A program made the translations under genes and the position numbers. The notes under the pieces were generated by a model. That model was not told the DNA's origin and searched no databases. It saw only the letters and a list, made by a program, of their open reading frames with translations. From assembly GCF_047345145.1 (NCBI RefSeq), contig NZ_JBLFER010000003.1:248001-312000 (forward strand): 64,000 nt of DNA, read 5' to 3'. The DNA comes from Maribacter_C sp047345145 (GTDB taxonomy: Bacteria > Bacteroidota > Bacteroidia > Flavobacteriales > Flavobacteriaceae). This document shows positions 7,925-16,412 of the stretch, piece by piece (position 1 is the stretch's first letter; each line of letters starts with the position of its first letter).

Positions 7925-9928
7925 ATGAGCGAAGAAGCAAAAAATGAGGCCGAGGAGAATAAAAAACCTCAAGAAGAAACTCAAAAAGATAGTACCCCCA
8001 TGAAGGCATATTCAGCGGACAGTATTCAGGCCCTTGAGGGTATGGAACATGTGCGTATGCGTCCGTCAATGTATATTGGTGATGTAGGTGTGAGAGGGCT
8101 GCACCATTTGGTGTATGAAGTTGTCGATAACTCGATTGATGAGGCTATGGGTGGCCATTGTGATAAAATTGATGTCACGATAAATGAAGATAATTCGATT
8201 ACTACTAGAGATAATGGTAGAGGTATTCCGGTAGGAATGCACAAAAAAGAAGGTGTTTCTGCCCTAGAGGTGGTAATGACCAAGATTGGAGCAGGTGGTA
8301 AATTTGATAAGGATTCCTATAAAGTTTCTGGTGGACTGCACGGTGTAGGTGTTTCTTGTGTGAACGCTTTATCAAGTCATTTGAAGGCTACTGTTTTCAA
8401 AGATGGTAAAGTTTGGGAGCAAGAATACTCTAGGGGTAAGGCGCAGTATCCTGTAAAAAGTACGGGAGAAACTACAGAAAGGGGTACTGAGGTAACTTTT
8501 TTGCCAGATACGACCATTTTTACCCAGACCATAGAATATAGCTATGAAACGCTATCTAACAGAATGCGTGAACTTTCTTTTTTGAATAAAGGAGTGACGA
8601 TTAGCATTACGGATAAGCGACAAAAAGATAAAGAAAGTGAATCAGGTTATTTAAGTGAGACTTTTTATTCGGATCAAGGCCTCAAGGAATTTGTAAAATT
8701 CTTAGATGGTAATCGCGAGCAGTTGATTCAGAATGTTATTTCGATGGAAGGGGAGAAAAATGGTATTCCGGTTGAGGTTGCCATGGTATATAATACTTCG
8801 TATACAGAGAATTTGCATTCCTACGTAAATAATATCAATACCCATGAAGGAGGAACGCATTTATCAGGGTTCCGCCGTGGACTTACAGGAACCCTAAAGA
8901 AGTATGCAGATACTTCGGGAATGTTAGATAAATTGAAATTTGATGTTCAAGGAGATGACTTTCGCGAGGGTCTTACTGCAATTATTTCGGTTAAGGTTGC
9001 TGAACCACAATTTGAGGGACAAACAAAAACCAAATTGGGCAACCGTGAAGTTTCTTCTGCGGTTAGCCAATCGGTTTCTGAGATGTTGACGAATTATCTA
9101 GAAGAAAATCCCGATGATGCGAAGGTAATTGTACAAAAAGTAATCCTTGCAGCACAAGCTAGACACGCAGCGACCAAAGCTCGTGAAATGGTGCAACGTA
9201 AGACGGTAATGAGTATTGGCGGCTTGCCTGGTAAATTATCAGATTGTTCTGACCAAGATCCCGAAAAATGCGAAGTATTCTTGGTTGAGGGAGATTCGGC
9301 AGGTGGTACCGCGAAACAAGGGCGTGATAGAAATTTCCAAGCAATTCTTCCTCTTCGAGGTAAGATTTTGAATGTTGAAAAGGCGATGCCGCATCGTGTC
9401 TTTGATAACGAGGAGATTAAGAATATATATACCGCTCTTGGAGTGACCATTGGAACGGAAGAGGACAGTAAAGCGTTGAACCTAGAAAAACTACGCTATC
9501 ATAAAGTAGTCATCATGTGTGATGCCGATGTTGACGGTAGTCATATTGAAACTTTGATTTTGACTTTCTTTTTCCGTTATATGCGTGAATTGATTGAAAT
9601 GGGTCATGTCTATATTGCGACTCCGCCTTTATACTTGGTTAAAAAAGGTCAAAAGAAACGTTATGCATGGAATGATGAGGAGCGCGACGAAATCGCAAAT
9701 AGTTATAGTGGTGGAGTAAGCATCCAACGCTATAAGGGTCTAGGTGAAATGAATGCAGAACAACTTTGGGATACGACTATGAATCCTGATTTTAGAACCT
9801 TGCGTCAAATTACTATAGACAACGCTACTGAAGCAGATCGTATTTTCTCTATGCTAATGGGTGATGAAGTTCCTCCAAGAAGGGAGTTCATCGAGAAGAA
9901 TGCGGTTTATGCCAACATTGATGTATAA
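7925..9928 (+). CDS. gyrB: DNA gyrase subunit B
   Basis: ATPase subunit of the type II topoisomerase that puts negative supercoils into DNA. 667 residues. After a ~25-residue acidic Glu/Lys-rich tail comes the GHKL ATPase fold (YEVVDNSIDEA, DNGRGIPVG, GGLHGVGVSCVNALS), then the transducer domain, then the TOPRIM domain (LVEGDSAGGTAKQGRDR, metal-binding DADVDGSH) and the GyrB C-terminal block QRYKGLGEMNAEQLWDTTM. The ending RREFIEKNA-ANIDV favours GyrB over ParE. Confidence 0.96.
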   Translation: MSEEAKNEAEENKKPQEETQKDSTPMKAYSADSIQALEGMEHVRMRPSMYIGDVGVRGLHHLVYEVVDNSIDEAMGGHCDKIDVTINEDNSITTRDNGRGIPVGMHKKEGVSALEVVMTKIGAGGKFDKDSYKVSGGLHGVGVSCVNALSSHLKATVFKDGKVWEQEYSRGKAQYPVKSTGETTERGTEVTFLPDTTIFTQTIEYSYETLSNRMRELSFLNKGVTISITDKRQKDKESESGYLSETFYSDQGLKEFVKFLDGNREQLIQNVISMEGEKNGIPVEVAMVYNTSYTENLHSYVNNINTHEGGTHLSGFRRGLTGTLKKYADTSGMLDKLKFDVQGDDFREGLTAIISVKVAEPQFEGQTKTKLGNREVSSAVSQSVSEMLTNYLEENPDDAKVIVQKVILAAQARHAATKAREMVQRKTVMSIGGLPGKLSDCSDQDPEKCEVFLVEGDSAGGTAKQGRDRNFQAILPLRGKILNVEKAMPHRVFDNEEIKNIYTALGVTIGTEEDSKALNLEKLRYHKVVIMCDADVDGSHIETLILTFFFRYMRELIEMGHVYIATPPLYLVKKGQKKRYAWNDEERDEIANSYSGGVSIQRYKGLGEMNAEQLWDTTMNPDFRTLRQITIDNATEADRIFSMLMGDEVPPRREFIEKNAVYANIDV

Positions 9929-9954
9929 GAAATAGCACTTTCACAACAAAAATT

Positions 9955-9979
9955 CGTCCGCCAACTGGCGGACGTTTTT
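9955..9979 (+). terminator. Intrinsic terminator of gyrB
   Basis: Stem CGTCCGCCA (9955-9963) with TGGCGGACG (9966-9974), two-base AC gap, then TTTTT. The palindrome also resembles a G/C-rich intergenic repeat type often seen in this order. Confidence 0.88.
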
Positions 9980-10020
9980 ATTTGCAGGAATTATTAATAT
10001 AAATTCCTAAATCAGATTTT

Positions 10021-10779
10021 ATGAAAATTAAGTTTTTTACCATGTTGTTCTTCTCAGCTGTGATTTGTTTCGCGCAAGAAGATTTGAAAGAAAGAGAGAA
10101 GCAGGCTGCTTTTGACCCAGCTTACAGCTCATACTCGCGAAAAAAACCTGCTTATGTCACACTGAAGAGTGGAGAGAAAGTAGAAGCTGACATTAAAGAT
10201 GTCGACCGAAAAAAAGGTCAGATTAATGAAATTAAATTTATTAAGCCTGATGGCAAAAAACTTCGTGTAAAAGCGGAAGAAATTGTCGATTTATACATGG
10301 CCCCTTCAGGTCTTGAAAAAATGAATCAACAAGGTAACTTCATGAATGATGCTACCAAATGGGGTAAAAGTGACGCATCAAAATACATGAACAAAGGCTA
10401 TACGATGTATACCAATCAAATGGTTTCTTTAAAGAATAAGAAGAAAGAGGCAGAATTCTTGATGCAGGTTATCAACCCTAAATTTAGTCAATTTATTCAG
10501 GTATATTCTGATCCATGGGCTAAGCAGACTGCTAGTATTGGATTTGGTGGAATGAAATTGGCCGGTGGTATTGCTAAATCATACTACATCAAAAAAGGAG
10601 ATGAAAAGGTACTTTGGTTGACTAAGAAAGACTTTGATGAGCATTTTGCTTCTTTGTTTATGGACAATGCTAAGTTCAAAGCAAAGTACGCTGACCACAA
10701 ATTTAAGTGGAGTTTGTTAGGTGTGTATATTTTAGATTATACAGAATTCTTAGCAGAAGACGGAAAGCTTTCTAAATAA
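10021..10779 (+). CDS. Secreted protein, unknown function
   Basis: 252 residues with an N-terminal signal peptide (MKIKFFTMLFFSAVICFAQ). The mature chain is Lys-rich and hydrophilic. Residues ~45-95 (YVTLKSGEKVEADIKDVDRK, then KIKFIKPDGKKLRVKAEEIVDLY) look like a small SH3/Tudor-like beta-barrel seen in several Bacteroidota secreted proteins, but I cannot name a family. No catalytic motif is visible. It follows gyrB after a terminator, so is probably expressed alone. Confidence 0.75.
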   Translation: MKIKFFTMLFFSAVICFAQEDLKEREKQAAFDPAYSSYSRKKPAYVTLKSGEKVEADIKDVDRKKGQINEIKFIKPDGKKLRVKAEEIVDLYMAPSGLEKMNQQGNFMNDATKWGKSDASKYMNKGYTMYTNQMVSLKNKKKEAEFLMQVINPKFSQFIQVYSDPWAKQTASIGFGGMKLAGGIAKSYYIKKGDEKVLWLTKKDFDEHFASLFMDNAKFKAKYADHKFKWSLLGVYILDYTEFLAEDGKLSK

Positions 10780-10800
10780 GAACTTTTTGTCATTATAAAT

Positions 10801-10834
10801 AAAAAACCCTGCTTGATATCAAGCAGGGTTTTTT
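10801..10834. terminator. Perfect 34-bp palindrome, bidirectional terminator
   Basis: 10801-10817 and 10818-10834 are exact reverse complements centred on GATATC, with six A on the left and six T on the right. It serves both the gene ending at 10779 and the convergent gene ending at 10857. Confidence 0.92.
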
Positions 10835-10856
10835 AGTAGGTTAAATTGAATGTTCT

Positions 10857-11231
10857 TTATTCTCGTATGGCCAAAGTTTGACCGTCGGTAGCTTTGAGCA
10901 ACTCGCCGTCTTCTGATTTAATCATGGTAACCACATCGTTTTGTTTATTTTCTATGCCAGGGTAAGAAATGGTATATACACCATCTTCTTCTTCCCATTT
11001 GAAATCGGTTAATACATCAATCGCACCATTATTATAATTATGATATCTTCCTAAGTAAGCATCATTAAATATCCACTCTTGTCTATTTGTGCTTTTTTGA
11101 GTTCGACTAATAGACTTTACTTCAATATTTGACCAGATTCCAATTACGGGGTCATTATTTTCTGGAATTCGCGAACAATTGCTTGCGAGAATGATTCCAA
11201 TAATAGCTAAAAATGAAAATATTTTTTTCAT
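10857..11231 (-). CDS. Small lipoprotein, unknown function
   Basis: 124 residues. The N-terminus MKKIFSFLAIIGIILASNC is a lipoprotein signal peptide, with Asn in place of the usual small residue just before the Cys. The mature part has a lipocalin-like opening (DPVIGIWSNIEVKSI) with beta-strand alternation, as in many small Bacteroidota lipoproteins. No named family recognised. Monocistronic, divergent from mdh. Confidence 0.7.
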   Translation of the reverse strand: MKKIFSFLAIIGIILASNCSRIPENNDPVIGIWSNIEVKSISRTQKSTNRQEWIFNDAYLGRYHNYNNGAIDVLTDFKWEEEDGVYTISYPGIENKQNDVVTMIKSEDGELLKATDGQTLAIRE

Positions 11232-11438
11232 CGTGTAGGTTTGATTCGGGGTTTTTGTGTGTGTAGAACGTAACGATTCGATTAGGTATTGCTAAAATTC
11301 GATGTATGGTAAGATATTGCGATTTTCTTCGTTGAAGTGTAGATTTTTTTAACAGCAGAAGCATTTCATCGATGTTTTAAAACACTATAATGCTGATATT
11401 TAAGTGTATTTCGTCGAGATTTTTCTTTTAAGAATTTG

Positions 11439-11446
11439 TATTTTTG
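11439..11446 (+). promoter_or_regulatory. Candidate -7 box for mdh
   Basis: TATTTTTG matches TAnnTTTG, 35 bases before the mdh ATG at 11482. It lies inside the open stretch upstream of mdh, which supports starting the gene at 11482. Confidence 0.5.
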
Positions 11447-11481
11447 GCAAAATTTTAAATCAACAAATAAATCAAAGTCAT

Positions 11482-12408
11482 ATGAAAGTTACCGTAGTAG
11501 GAGCAGGAGCTGTTGGCGCAAGTTGCGCGGAGTACATCGCCATTAAAAATTTCGCGTCAGAAGTTGTTTTGGTAGACATTAAAGAAGGATATGCTGAAGG
11601 AAAGGCGATGGATTTAATGCAAACCGCTTCATTAAACGGATTTGATACAAAAATCACTGGAACAACAGGAGATTATTCAAAAACAGCTGGAAGTGATATT
11701 GCTGTAATTACTTCAGGTATTCCAAGAAAACCAGGTATGACTCGTGAAGAGTTAATAGGTATCAACGCAGGAATTGTGAAAACTGTTTCTTCTAATTTGA
11801 TAGAACATTCTCCAAACGTAACCTTGATAGTAGTTAGTAACCCTATGGATACCATGACGTATTTGGTGCATAAGACTACTAATCTTCCAAAACATAAGAT
11901 AATTGGTATGGGCGGAGCTTTAGATAGCGCTCGTTTTAAATATCGTCTAGCTGAAGCAATGGAAGCACCTATTTCTGATATTGACGGAATGGTGATTGGC
12001 GGACACAGTGATAAGGGAATGGTTCCTTTAACATCACACGCAACACGCAATAGTATTCGGGTTTCTGAATTTTTATCCACAGAACGTTTAGAACAAGTTG
12101 CCGCAGACACAAAGGTTGGTGGTGCAACCCTAACAGGCTTGTTAGGTACAAGTGCTTGGTACGCTCCAGGTGCTGCCGTTTCTGCATTAGTTCAAGCAAT
12201 TGCTTGTGACCAAAAGAAAATGTTTCCATGTTCTACCTATTTAGAAGGTGAGTATGGTTTGAATGATATCTGCATTGGTGTACCGGTAATTTTAGGAAAG
12301 AATGGAATTGAAAAAATTGTTGATGTGCCTTTAAGTGATGCTGAGAAAGCAAAAATGCAGGAAAGTGCAGAAGGGGTTACGAAAACCAACGGTCTTTTAG
12401 AATTATAG
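11482..12408 (+). CDS. mdh: Malate dehydrogenase (NAD-dependent)
   Basis: Reversible malate/oxaloacetate conversion with NAD in the TCA cycle. I start at ATG 11482 (MKVTVVGAGAVGASCAEYI), which puts the GxGxxG dinucleotide loop at residue 7 and gives 308 residues, normal for LDH-like bacterial Mdh; the open frame back to 11404 covers a promoter-like box. Substrate and catalytic blocks are intact: GIPRKPGMTREEL (arginines that favour malate over lactate), VSNPMDTMTYL, GGALDSARFKYRLAEA and the catalytic His in MVIGGHSDKGMVP. Read with mqo, both membrane and soluble routes are present. Confidence 0.95.
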   Translation: MKVTVVGAGAVGASCAEYIAIKNFASEVVLVDIKEGYAEGKAMDLMQTASLNGFDTKITGTTGDYSKTAGSDIAVITSGIPRKPGMTREELIGINAGIVKTVSSNLIEHSPNVTLIVVSNPMDTMTYLVHKTTNLPKHKIIGMGGALDSARFKYRLAEAMEAPISDIDGMVIGGHSDKGMVPLTSHATRNSIRVSEFLSTERLEQVAADTKVGGATLTGLLGTSAWYAPGAAVSALVQAIACDQKKMFPCSTYLEGEYGLNDICIGVPVILGKNGIEKIVDVPLSDAEKAKMQESAEGVTKTNGLLEL

Positions 12409-12434
12409 CTTCTACATTTTGTATATAGAGAAAG

Positions 12435-12464
12435 AACCTTTGTAGTTTAACTATGAAGGTTTTC
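12435..12464 (+). terminator. Probable intrinsic terminator of mdh
   Basis: AACCTT (12435-12440) pairs with AAGGTT (12456-12461) and the stem extends partly inward, followed by a short T-run and a second T-run at 12466-12471. Confidence 0.6.
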
Positions 12465-12531
12465 CCTTTTTAGATACCTTCAAGAAATACGTATTGTAAG
12501 AAAATATACTACCTAGTACTATCTTTATTTT

Positions 12532-12539
12532 TATATTTG
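12532..12539 (+). promoter_or_regulatory. Candidate -7 box abutting a start codon
   Basis: TATATTTG fits TAnnTTTG and ends only four bases before the ATG at 12544. If used, transcription would begin at or next to the start codon. Confidence 0.45.
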
Positions 12540-12543
12540 CCGC

Positions 12544-13167
12544 ATGAATACAAAATGGTACATAAGTACTTTAATTATTATTCTAGCCCTTATAGGCTTA
12601 AATCAAGAACAAACTAAAGTCGCTAACCAGCAAATTGTACTGCAATTTACTGATGTAGAAATGACTTCAGTAACTTCGCATGATGATGCTTTGGCAACAG
12701 TTACTAAAAAGTTAGAAGCTTTAGGTATTGTTAATATTGAAATAATAGAAAATGATGATGCACAACTAAGCATACGCTATTATAGTGATGTTGATGCGCT
12801 TAGTGTGGGAGAATTTATTTCTCAGGATGGTGAATTATCATCGGTATATGGAGATGTAGATCAACTGCCGGTCGATTTTCCAGAAGATAAACTCCCTGAA
12901 ACCTGTAGTATAGTAGTTTCGGATCTTCAACAACAAAATCCTGATGGATTAGGTCTAAACGGAAAATTAGCTTTTGAATTAAAACAAGATTATCAGAGGT
13001 TTTCTAATCCTGTAGTCCTACGGTTTAATGATACAATTGCTCTTGAGCAAGATGCTCTGGTACACGTTTCCTTTAAAATAAATAAAGTTATTGCAATTGC
13101 AATAGATAATACTTCAGATACTATCCCAGAGGTAAGGGCAGGGCCTTTCTCTTTTGGAAATAGTTAA
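12544..13167 (+). CDS. Membrane-anchored hypothetical protein
   Basis: 207 residues. One hydrophobic N-terminal segment (TKWYISTLIIILALIGL) without a lipobox or clear cleavage site, so either an uncleaved anchor or a signal peptide; the rest would face the periplasm. The domain after it alternates strands and helices (QIVLQFTDVEM, ALATVTKKLEALGIVNIEII, QLSIRYYSDVDAL) and the tail ends FSFGNS. I do not recognise the family. It lies just upstream of secDF in the same direction, 195 bp away, which may be chance. Confidence 0.7.
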   Translation: MNTKWYISTLIIILALIGLNQEQTKVANQQIVLQFTDVEMTSVTSHDDALATVTKKLEALGIVNIEIIENDDAQLSIRYYSDVDALSVGEFISQDGELSSVYGDVDQLPVDFPEDKLPETCSIVVSDLQQQNPDGLGLNGKLAFELKQDYQRFSNPVVLRFNDTIALEQDALVHVSFKINKVIAIAIDNTSDTIPEVRAGPFSFGNS

Positions 13168-13362
13168 AGTACTAATTGACATATTTATGTTAATAGACAT
13201 ATAACTTTTCAAAGATAATTTCACTAAAGAATTCGTACACTTTGTAACACGTATTATTCTTTAGGTTTTCTAATCAAACAATATCACAATCAATATTAAT
13301 AATTACCGATATTTTTTAGTCTTATAACTATTGAATATTGTAAACTTAAACGAAGTAATAAA

Positions 13363-16347
13363 ATGCAAAATAAAGGACTTATAAAGCTTTTTGCTTTCTT
13401 GTTTGGGCTAGTTAGTATCTATCAACTATCCTTTACTTTTATCACAAGCAAAGTTGAAGATGAGGCGAAAGCCTATGCTATTAGTCAAATTCCAGATGCG
13501 GGTGACCTTGAAACTCAGGAAAAGCAAGATCAATTAGTTGTTCGATACCTTGATTCGATAGGCACAAATAAGCAATTTGGTTATACAACATATAACGATG
13601 CTAAGAAGAAGCAACTTAACAAAGGTCTTGACCTTGAGGGTGGAATTAACGTAACACTTCAAATATCAATTAAAGATATCCTAAAAGGATTGGCCGACGG
13701 TTCGAAGAATCCTGTATTTAATAGAGCACTAGCAGATGCAGATGAGGCGTCAAAAAATAGTGATGATACTTATTTAGATTTGTTTTTTGATGCTTTTGAT
13801 AACATCAAAGGTGATACAAAATTGGCTTCACCTGATATCTTTGCTAATAAAGGGTTAAGTGATCAAGTTAATTTTCAAATGACTGATGATGAGGTAAAAC
13901 CAATTCTTCGATCAAAAATTGACGATGCGATTGTTTCTGCTTTTGAAGTATTAAGAGAACGTATTGATGGTTTTGGTGTTACACAGCCTAATATTCAAAG
14001 GTTAGGTACTTCAGGTCGGGTTTTAGTTGAACTTCCTGGTGCTAAAGATGTGAAACGTGCAATTACATTGATTTCTCAAACGGCTCAATTAGAGTTTTGG
14101 GAAACCTACGAACAAAACAATACCAGTTTCAGTACATTCTTGATTCAAGCTAATGAAAAGCTGAAAACGTTGGTTGATACTCCTGTTAAAGAAGAACCGA
14201 TTAAAGAAGCGTCTGAATTAGATTCTTTGCTTTCCGATGTATCTGCTGATTCTTTAGATATTGCTACTCAGGTAAATCCTCTGTATGATAAGTTGCTTCC
14301 AGCTATACCTGGAACCAATGCTATGTTTAGAGCGCAGGTAAAGGATACGGCTGAAATTAACAGCTATTTGAAAATGCCTGAAATTATTAGATTGCTACCT
14401 GCTGATATACAGTTTGTAAAATTTGCATGGGAGCGCCCAGCAACTGAAGAGGTTGAAGTCATTGACTTGTACGCCTTAAAATCAAATAGAAATAATGAGC
14501 CACGGATAAGTGGAGATGTAGTTAGTGATGCTAGAGATACTTTCGATCAATTTGGAAAGCCTGCCATAAGTATGAGTATGAACTCTCGAGGTTCAAAGGA
14601 ATGGCAAAAGCTAACTAGTGATGCAAACATAAATAATACAGGTATTGCAGTTGTATTAGATAATAAGGTATATACGGCTCCTGGCTGTTCTGTTGTTGGT
14701 GGTATCTCTGGAGGAGGAACTGAAATTACAGGAACATTTACGGTAGCTGAGACTACTGATATTGCAAATGTTTTACGAGCTGGTAAATTACCAGCTAGAG
14801 CTGAAATTATTCAGTCTGAAATTGTGGGTCCTTCATTAGGTCAAGAAGCGATTGATAGCGGTTTGATGTCTTTCATCATCGCCATGATTATCGTTTTGTT
14901 ATGGATGGTTTTCTATTACGGAAAAGCTGGTTTATTCGCCGACGTTGCATTGTTGTTGAACATCTTATTAATCTTCGGAGTGTTAACTAGCTTAGAAGCT
15001 GTATTAACACTTCCTGGTATTGCTGGTATTGTTTTAACAATTGGTATGTCCGTTGATGCGAACGTACTGATTTTTGAACGTATTAAAGAGGAATTGAAAA
15101 AGGGTAAAGGAAAGAGTCAAGCCGTTTCAGACGGTTTTAGTAATGCACTTTCTTCGATCTTAGATGCAAACATTACAACGGGACTTACGGCCTTGATTTT
15201 ATTGGTTTTCGGTTCAGGTCCAATTAAAGGTTTTGCAACAACATTATTGATAGGTATTTTAACCTCTTTATTTACTGCAATTTTTATCACTAGACTACTT
15301 GTAGACTGGTATATATCTAGTAGTTCTAGAACTTTAGATTTCTCAACCGGATTAACGAAGAATTTATTCCAAAACATCAATATTAATTTCTTAGGAAAAC
15401 GTAAGATTGCGTATGTCATTTCTGCAATTTTAGTTGGTGTTGGTTTATTTTCTTTATTCGCAGGACCTGGTTTACAACAAGGTGTTGATTTTATTGGTGG
15501 ACGTTCGTACCAAGTACGCTTTGAAAAAGCAGTGAATCCTTCTGAGATTGCTTCAGAATTGAATGATGTATTTGGTAGTGGAACTAAGGTGAAAACTTTT
15601 GGTGAGGCTAATCAAATTAGTATTACAACACCGTATAAAGTGGAAGTAGAGGGAATAGAAGTAGACGAAGAGATTCAGAATAAATTGTATACTTCACTTC
15701 AGAAGTATCTTCCTTCAGGAACTAGTAAAGCGAATTTTATTGATGATAACGATGGTCGATCAATTGGTATCATGAAGTCTGTGAAAGTTGGTCCTACGAT
15801 TGCTGATGATATTAAGAAGAATGCTTTCTTGGCCATTATAGGTTCACTGGCTGTTGTTTTCCTTTACATCTTATTGCGTTTCCGTAAATGGCAATTCTCA
15901 TTAGGTGCGGTAACTGCGGTTTTCCATGATGTATTAATTGTATTGGGTGTATTCTCCATTTTTGGGACTATAATGCCTTTTAATATGGAAATAGATCAGG
16001 CATTTATCGCAGCGATACTTACCGTAATCGGATACTCTCTGAATGATACCGTGGTGGTATTTGACCGTATTCGTGAGATTATAAATGAGAAAGGATGGCG
16101 TTCAGGTGAAAATGTAAATCAAGCATTGAATAGCACCTTAAGTAGAACTCTAAATACATCTTTGACCACCCTAGTCGTATTATTGGCGATATTTGTATTC
16201 GGAGGTGAATCATTAAGAGGATTTATGTTTGCAATGATCGTAGGTATTATTGTAGGTACCTATTCCTCTTTATTTATTGCAACACCAGTAATGTTTGATA
16301 GCTTAAAGAAGAGTATCAAAACAGGTGGTAAAGAAGAACAAAAGTAA
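13363..16347 (+). CDS. secDF: Protein translocase subunit SecDF (fusion)
   Basis: Proton-driven helper of the SecYEG channel that pulls preproteins into the periplasm. 994 residues, the usual length of the Bacteroidota SecD-SecF fusion. SecD half: N-terminal helix, then LNKGLDLEGGINVTLQIS and a large P1 periplasmic domain (ELPGAKDVKRA), and a five-helix block with GIVLTIGMSVDANVLIFERI. SecF half starts near residue 670 (NINFLGKRKIAYVIS, then GVDFIGGRSYQVRF) and carries AAILTVIGYSLNDTVVVFDRI. Twelve membrane helices are expected. A strong terminator follows. Confidence 0.96.
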   Translation: MQNKGLIKLFAFLFGLVSIYQLSFTFITSKVEDEAKAYAISQIPDAGDLETQEKQDQLVVRYLDSIGTNKQFGYTTYNDAKKKQLNKGLDLEGGINVTLQISIKDILKGLADGSKNPVFNRALADADEASKNSDDTYLDLFFDAFDNIKGDTKLASPDIFANKGLSDQVNFQMTDDEVKPILRSKIDDAIVSAFEVLRERIDGFGVTQPNIQRLGTSGRVLVELPGAKDVKRAITLISQTAQLEFWETYEQNNTSFSTFLIQANEKLKTLVDTPVKEEPIKEASELDSLLSDVSADSLDIATQVNPLYDKLLPAIPGTNAMFRAQVKDTAEINSYLKMPEIIRLLPADIQFVKFAWERPATEEVEVIDLYALKSNRNNEPRISGDVVSDARDTFDQFGKPAISMSMNSRGSKEWQKLTSDANINNTGIAVVLDNKVYTAPGCSVVGGISGGGTEITGTFTVAETTDIANVLRAGKLPARAEIIQSEIVGPSLGQEAIDSGLMSFIIAMIIVLLWMVFYYGKAGLFADVALLLNILLIFGVLTSLEAVLTLPGIAGIVLTIGMSVDANVLIFERIKEELKKGKGKSQAVSDGFSNALSSILDANITTGLTALILLVFGSGPIKGFATTLLIGILTSLFTAIFITRLLVDWYISSSSRTLDFSTGLTKNLFQNININFLGKRKIAYVISAILVGVGLFSLFAGPGLQQGVDFIGGRSYQVRFEKAVNPSEIASELNDVFGSGTKVKTFGEANQISITTPYKVEVEGIEVDEEIQNKLYTSLQKYLPSGTSKANFIDDNDGRSIGIMKSVKVGPTIADDIKKNAFLAIIGSLAVVFLYILLRFRKWQFSLGAVTAVFHDVLIVLGVFSIFGTIMPFNMEIDQAFIAAILTVIGYSLNDTVVVFDRIREIINEKGWRSGENVNQALNSTLSRTLNTSLTTLVVLLAIFVFGGESLRGFMFAMIVGIIVGTYSSLFIATPVMFDSLKKSIKTGGKEEQK

Positions 16348-16376
16348 GAATATAACTAACTCAAATTTTTACTTTC

Positions 16377-16412
16377 AAGAGCTGTACGTTAAGTGCAGCT
16401 CTTTTTTTTTTT
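16377..16412 (+). terminator. Intrinsic terminator of secDF
   Basis: AAGAGCTGTAC (16377-16387) pairs with GTGCAGCTCTT (16393-16403) with one wobble, followed by an 11-base T-run. The T-run touches the 3' end of the convergent ABC ATPase gene. Confidence 0.9.

Noticed and set aside
11404..11481. Extended N-terminus of Mdh
   Set aside because: The 26 extra residues are not like any Mdh N-terminus and include the -7 box.
12544..13167. Partial SecD-like domain ahead of secDF
   Set aside because: The mixed alpha/beta pattern hinted at a SecD P1 fragment, but no SecD motif is present and SecDF itself is complete.
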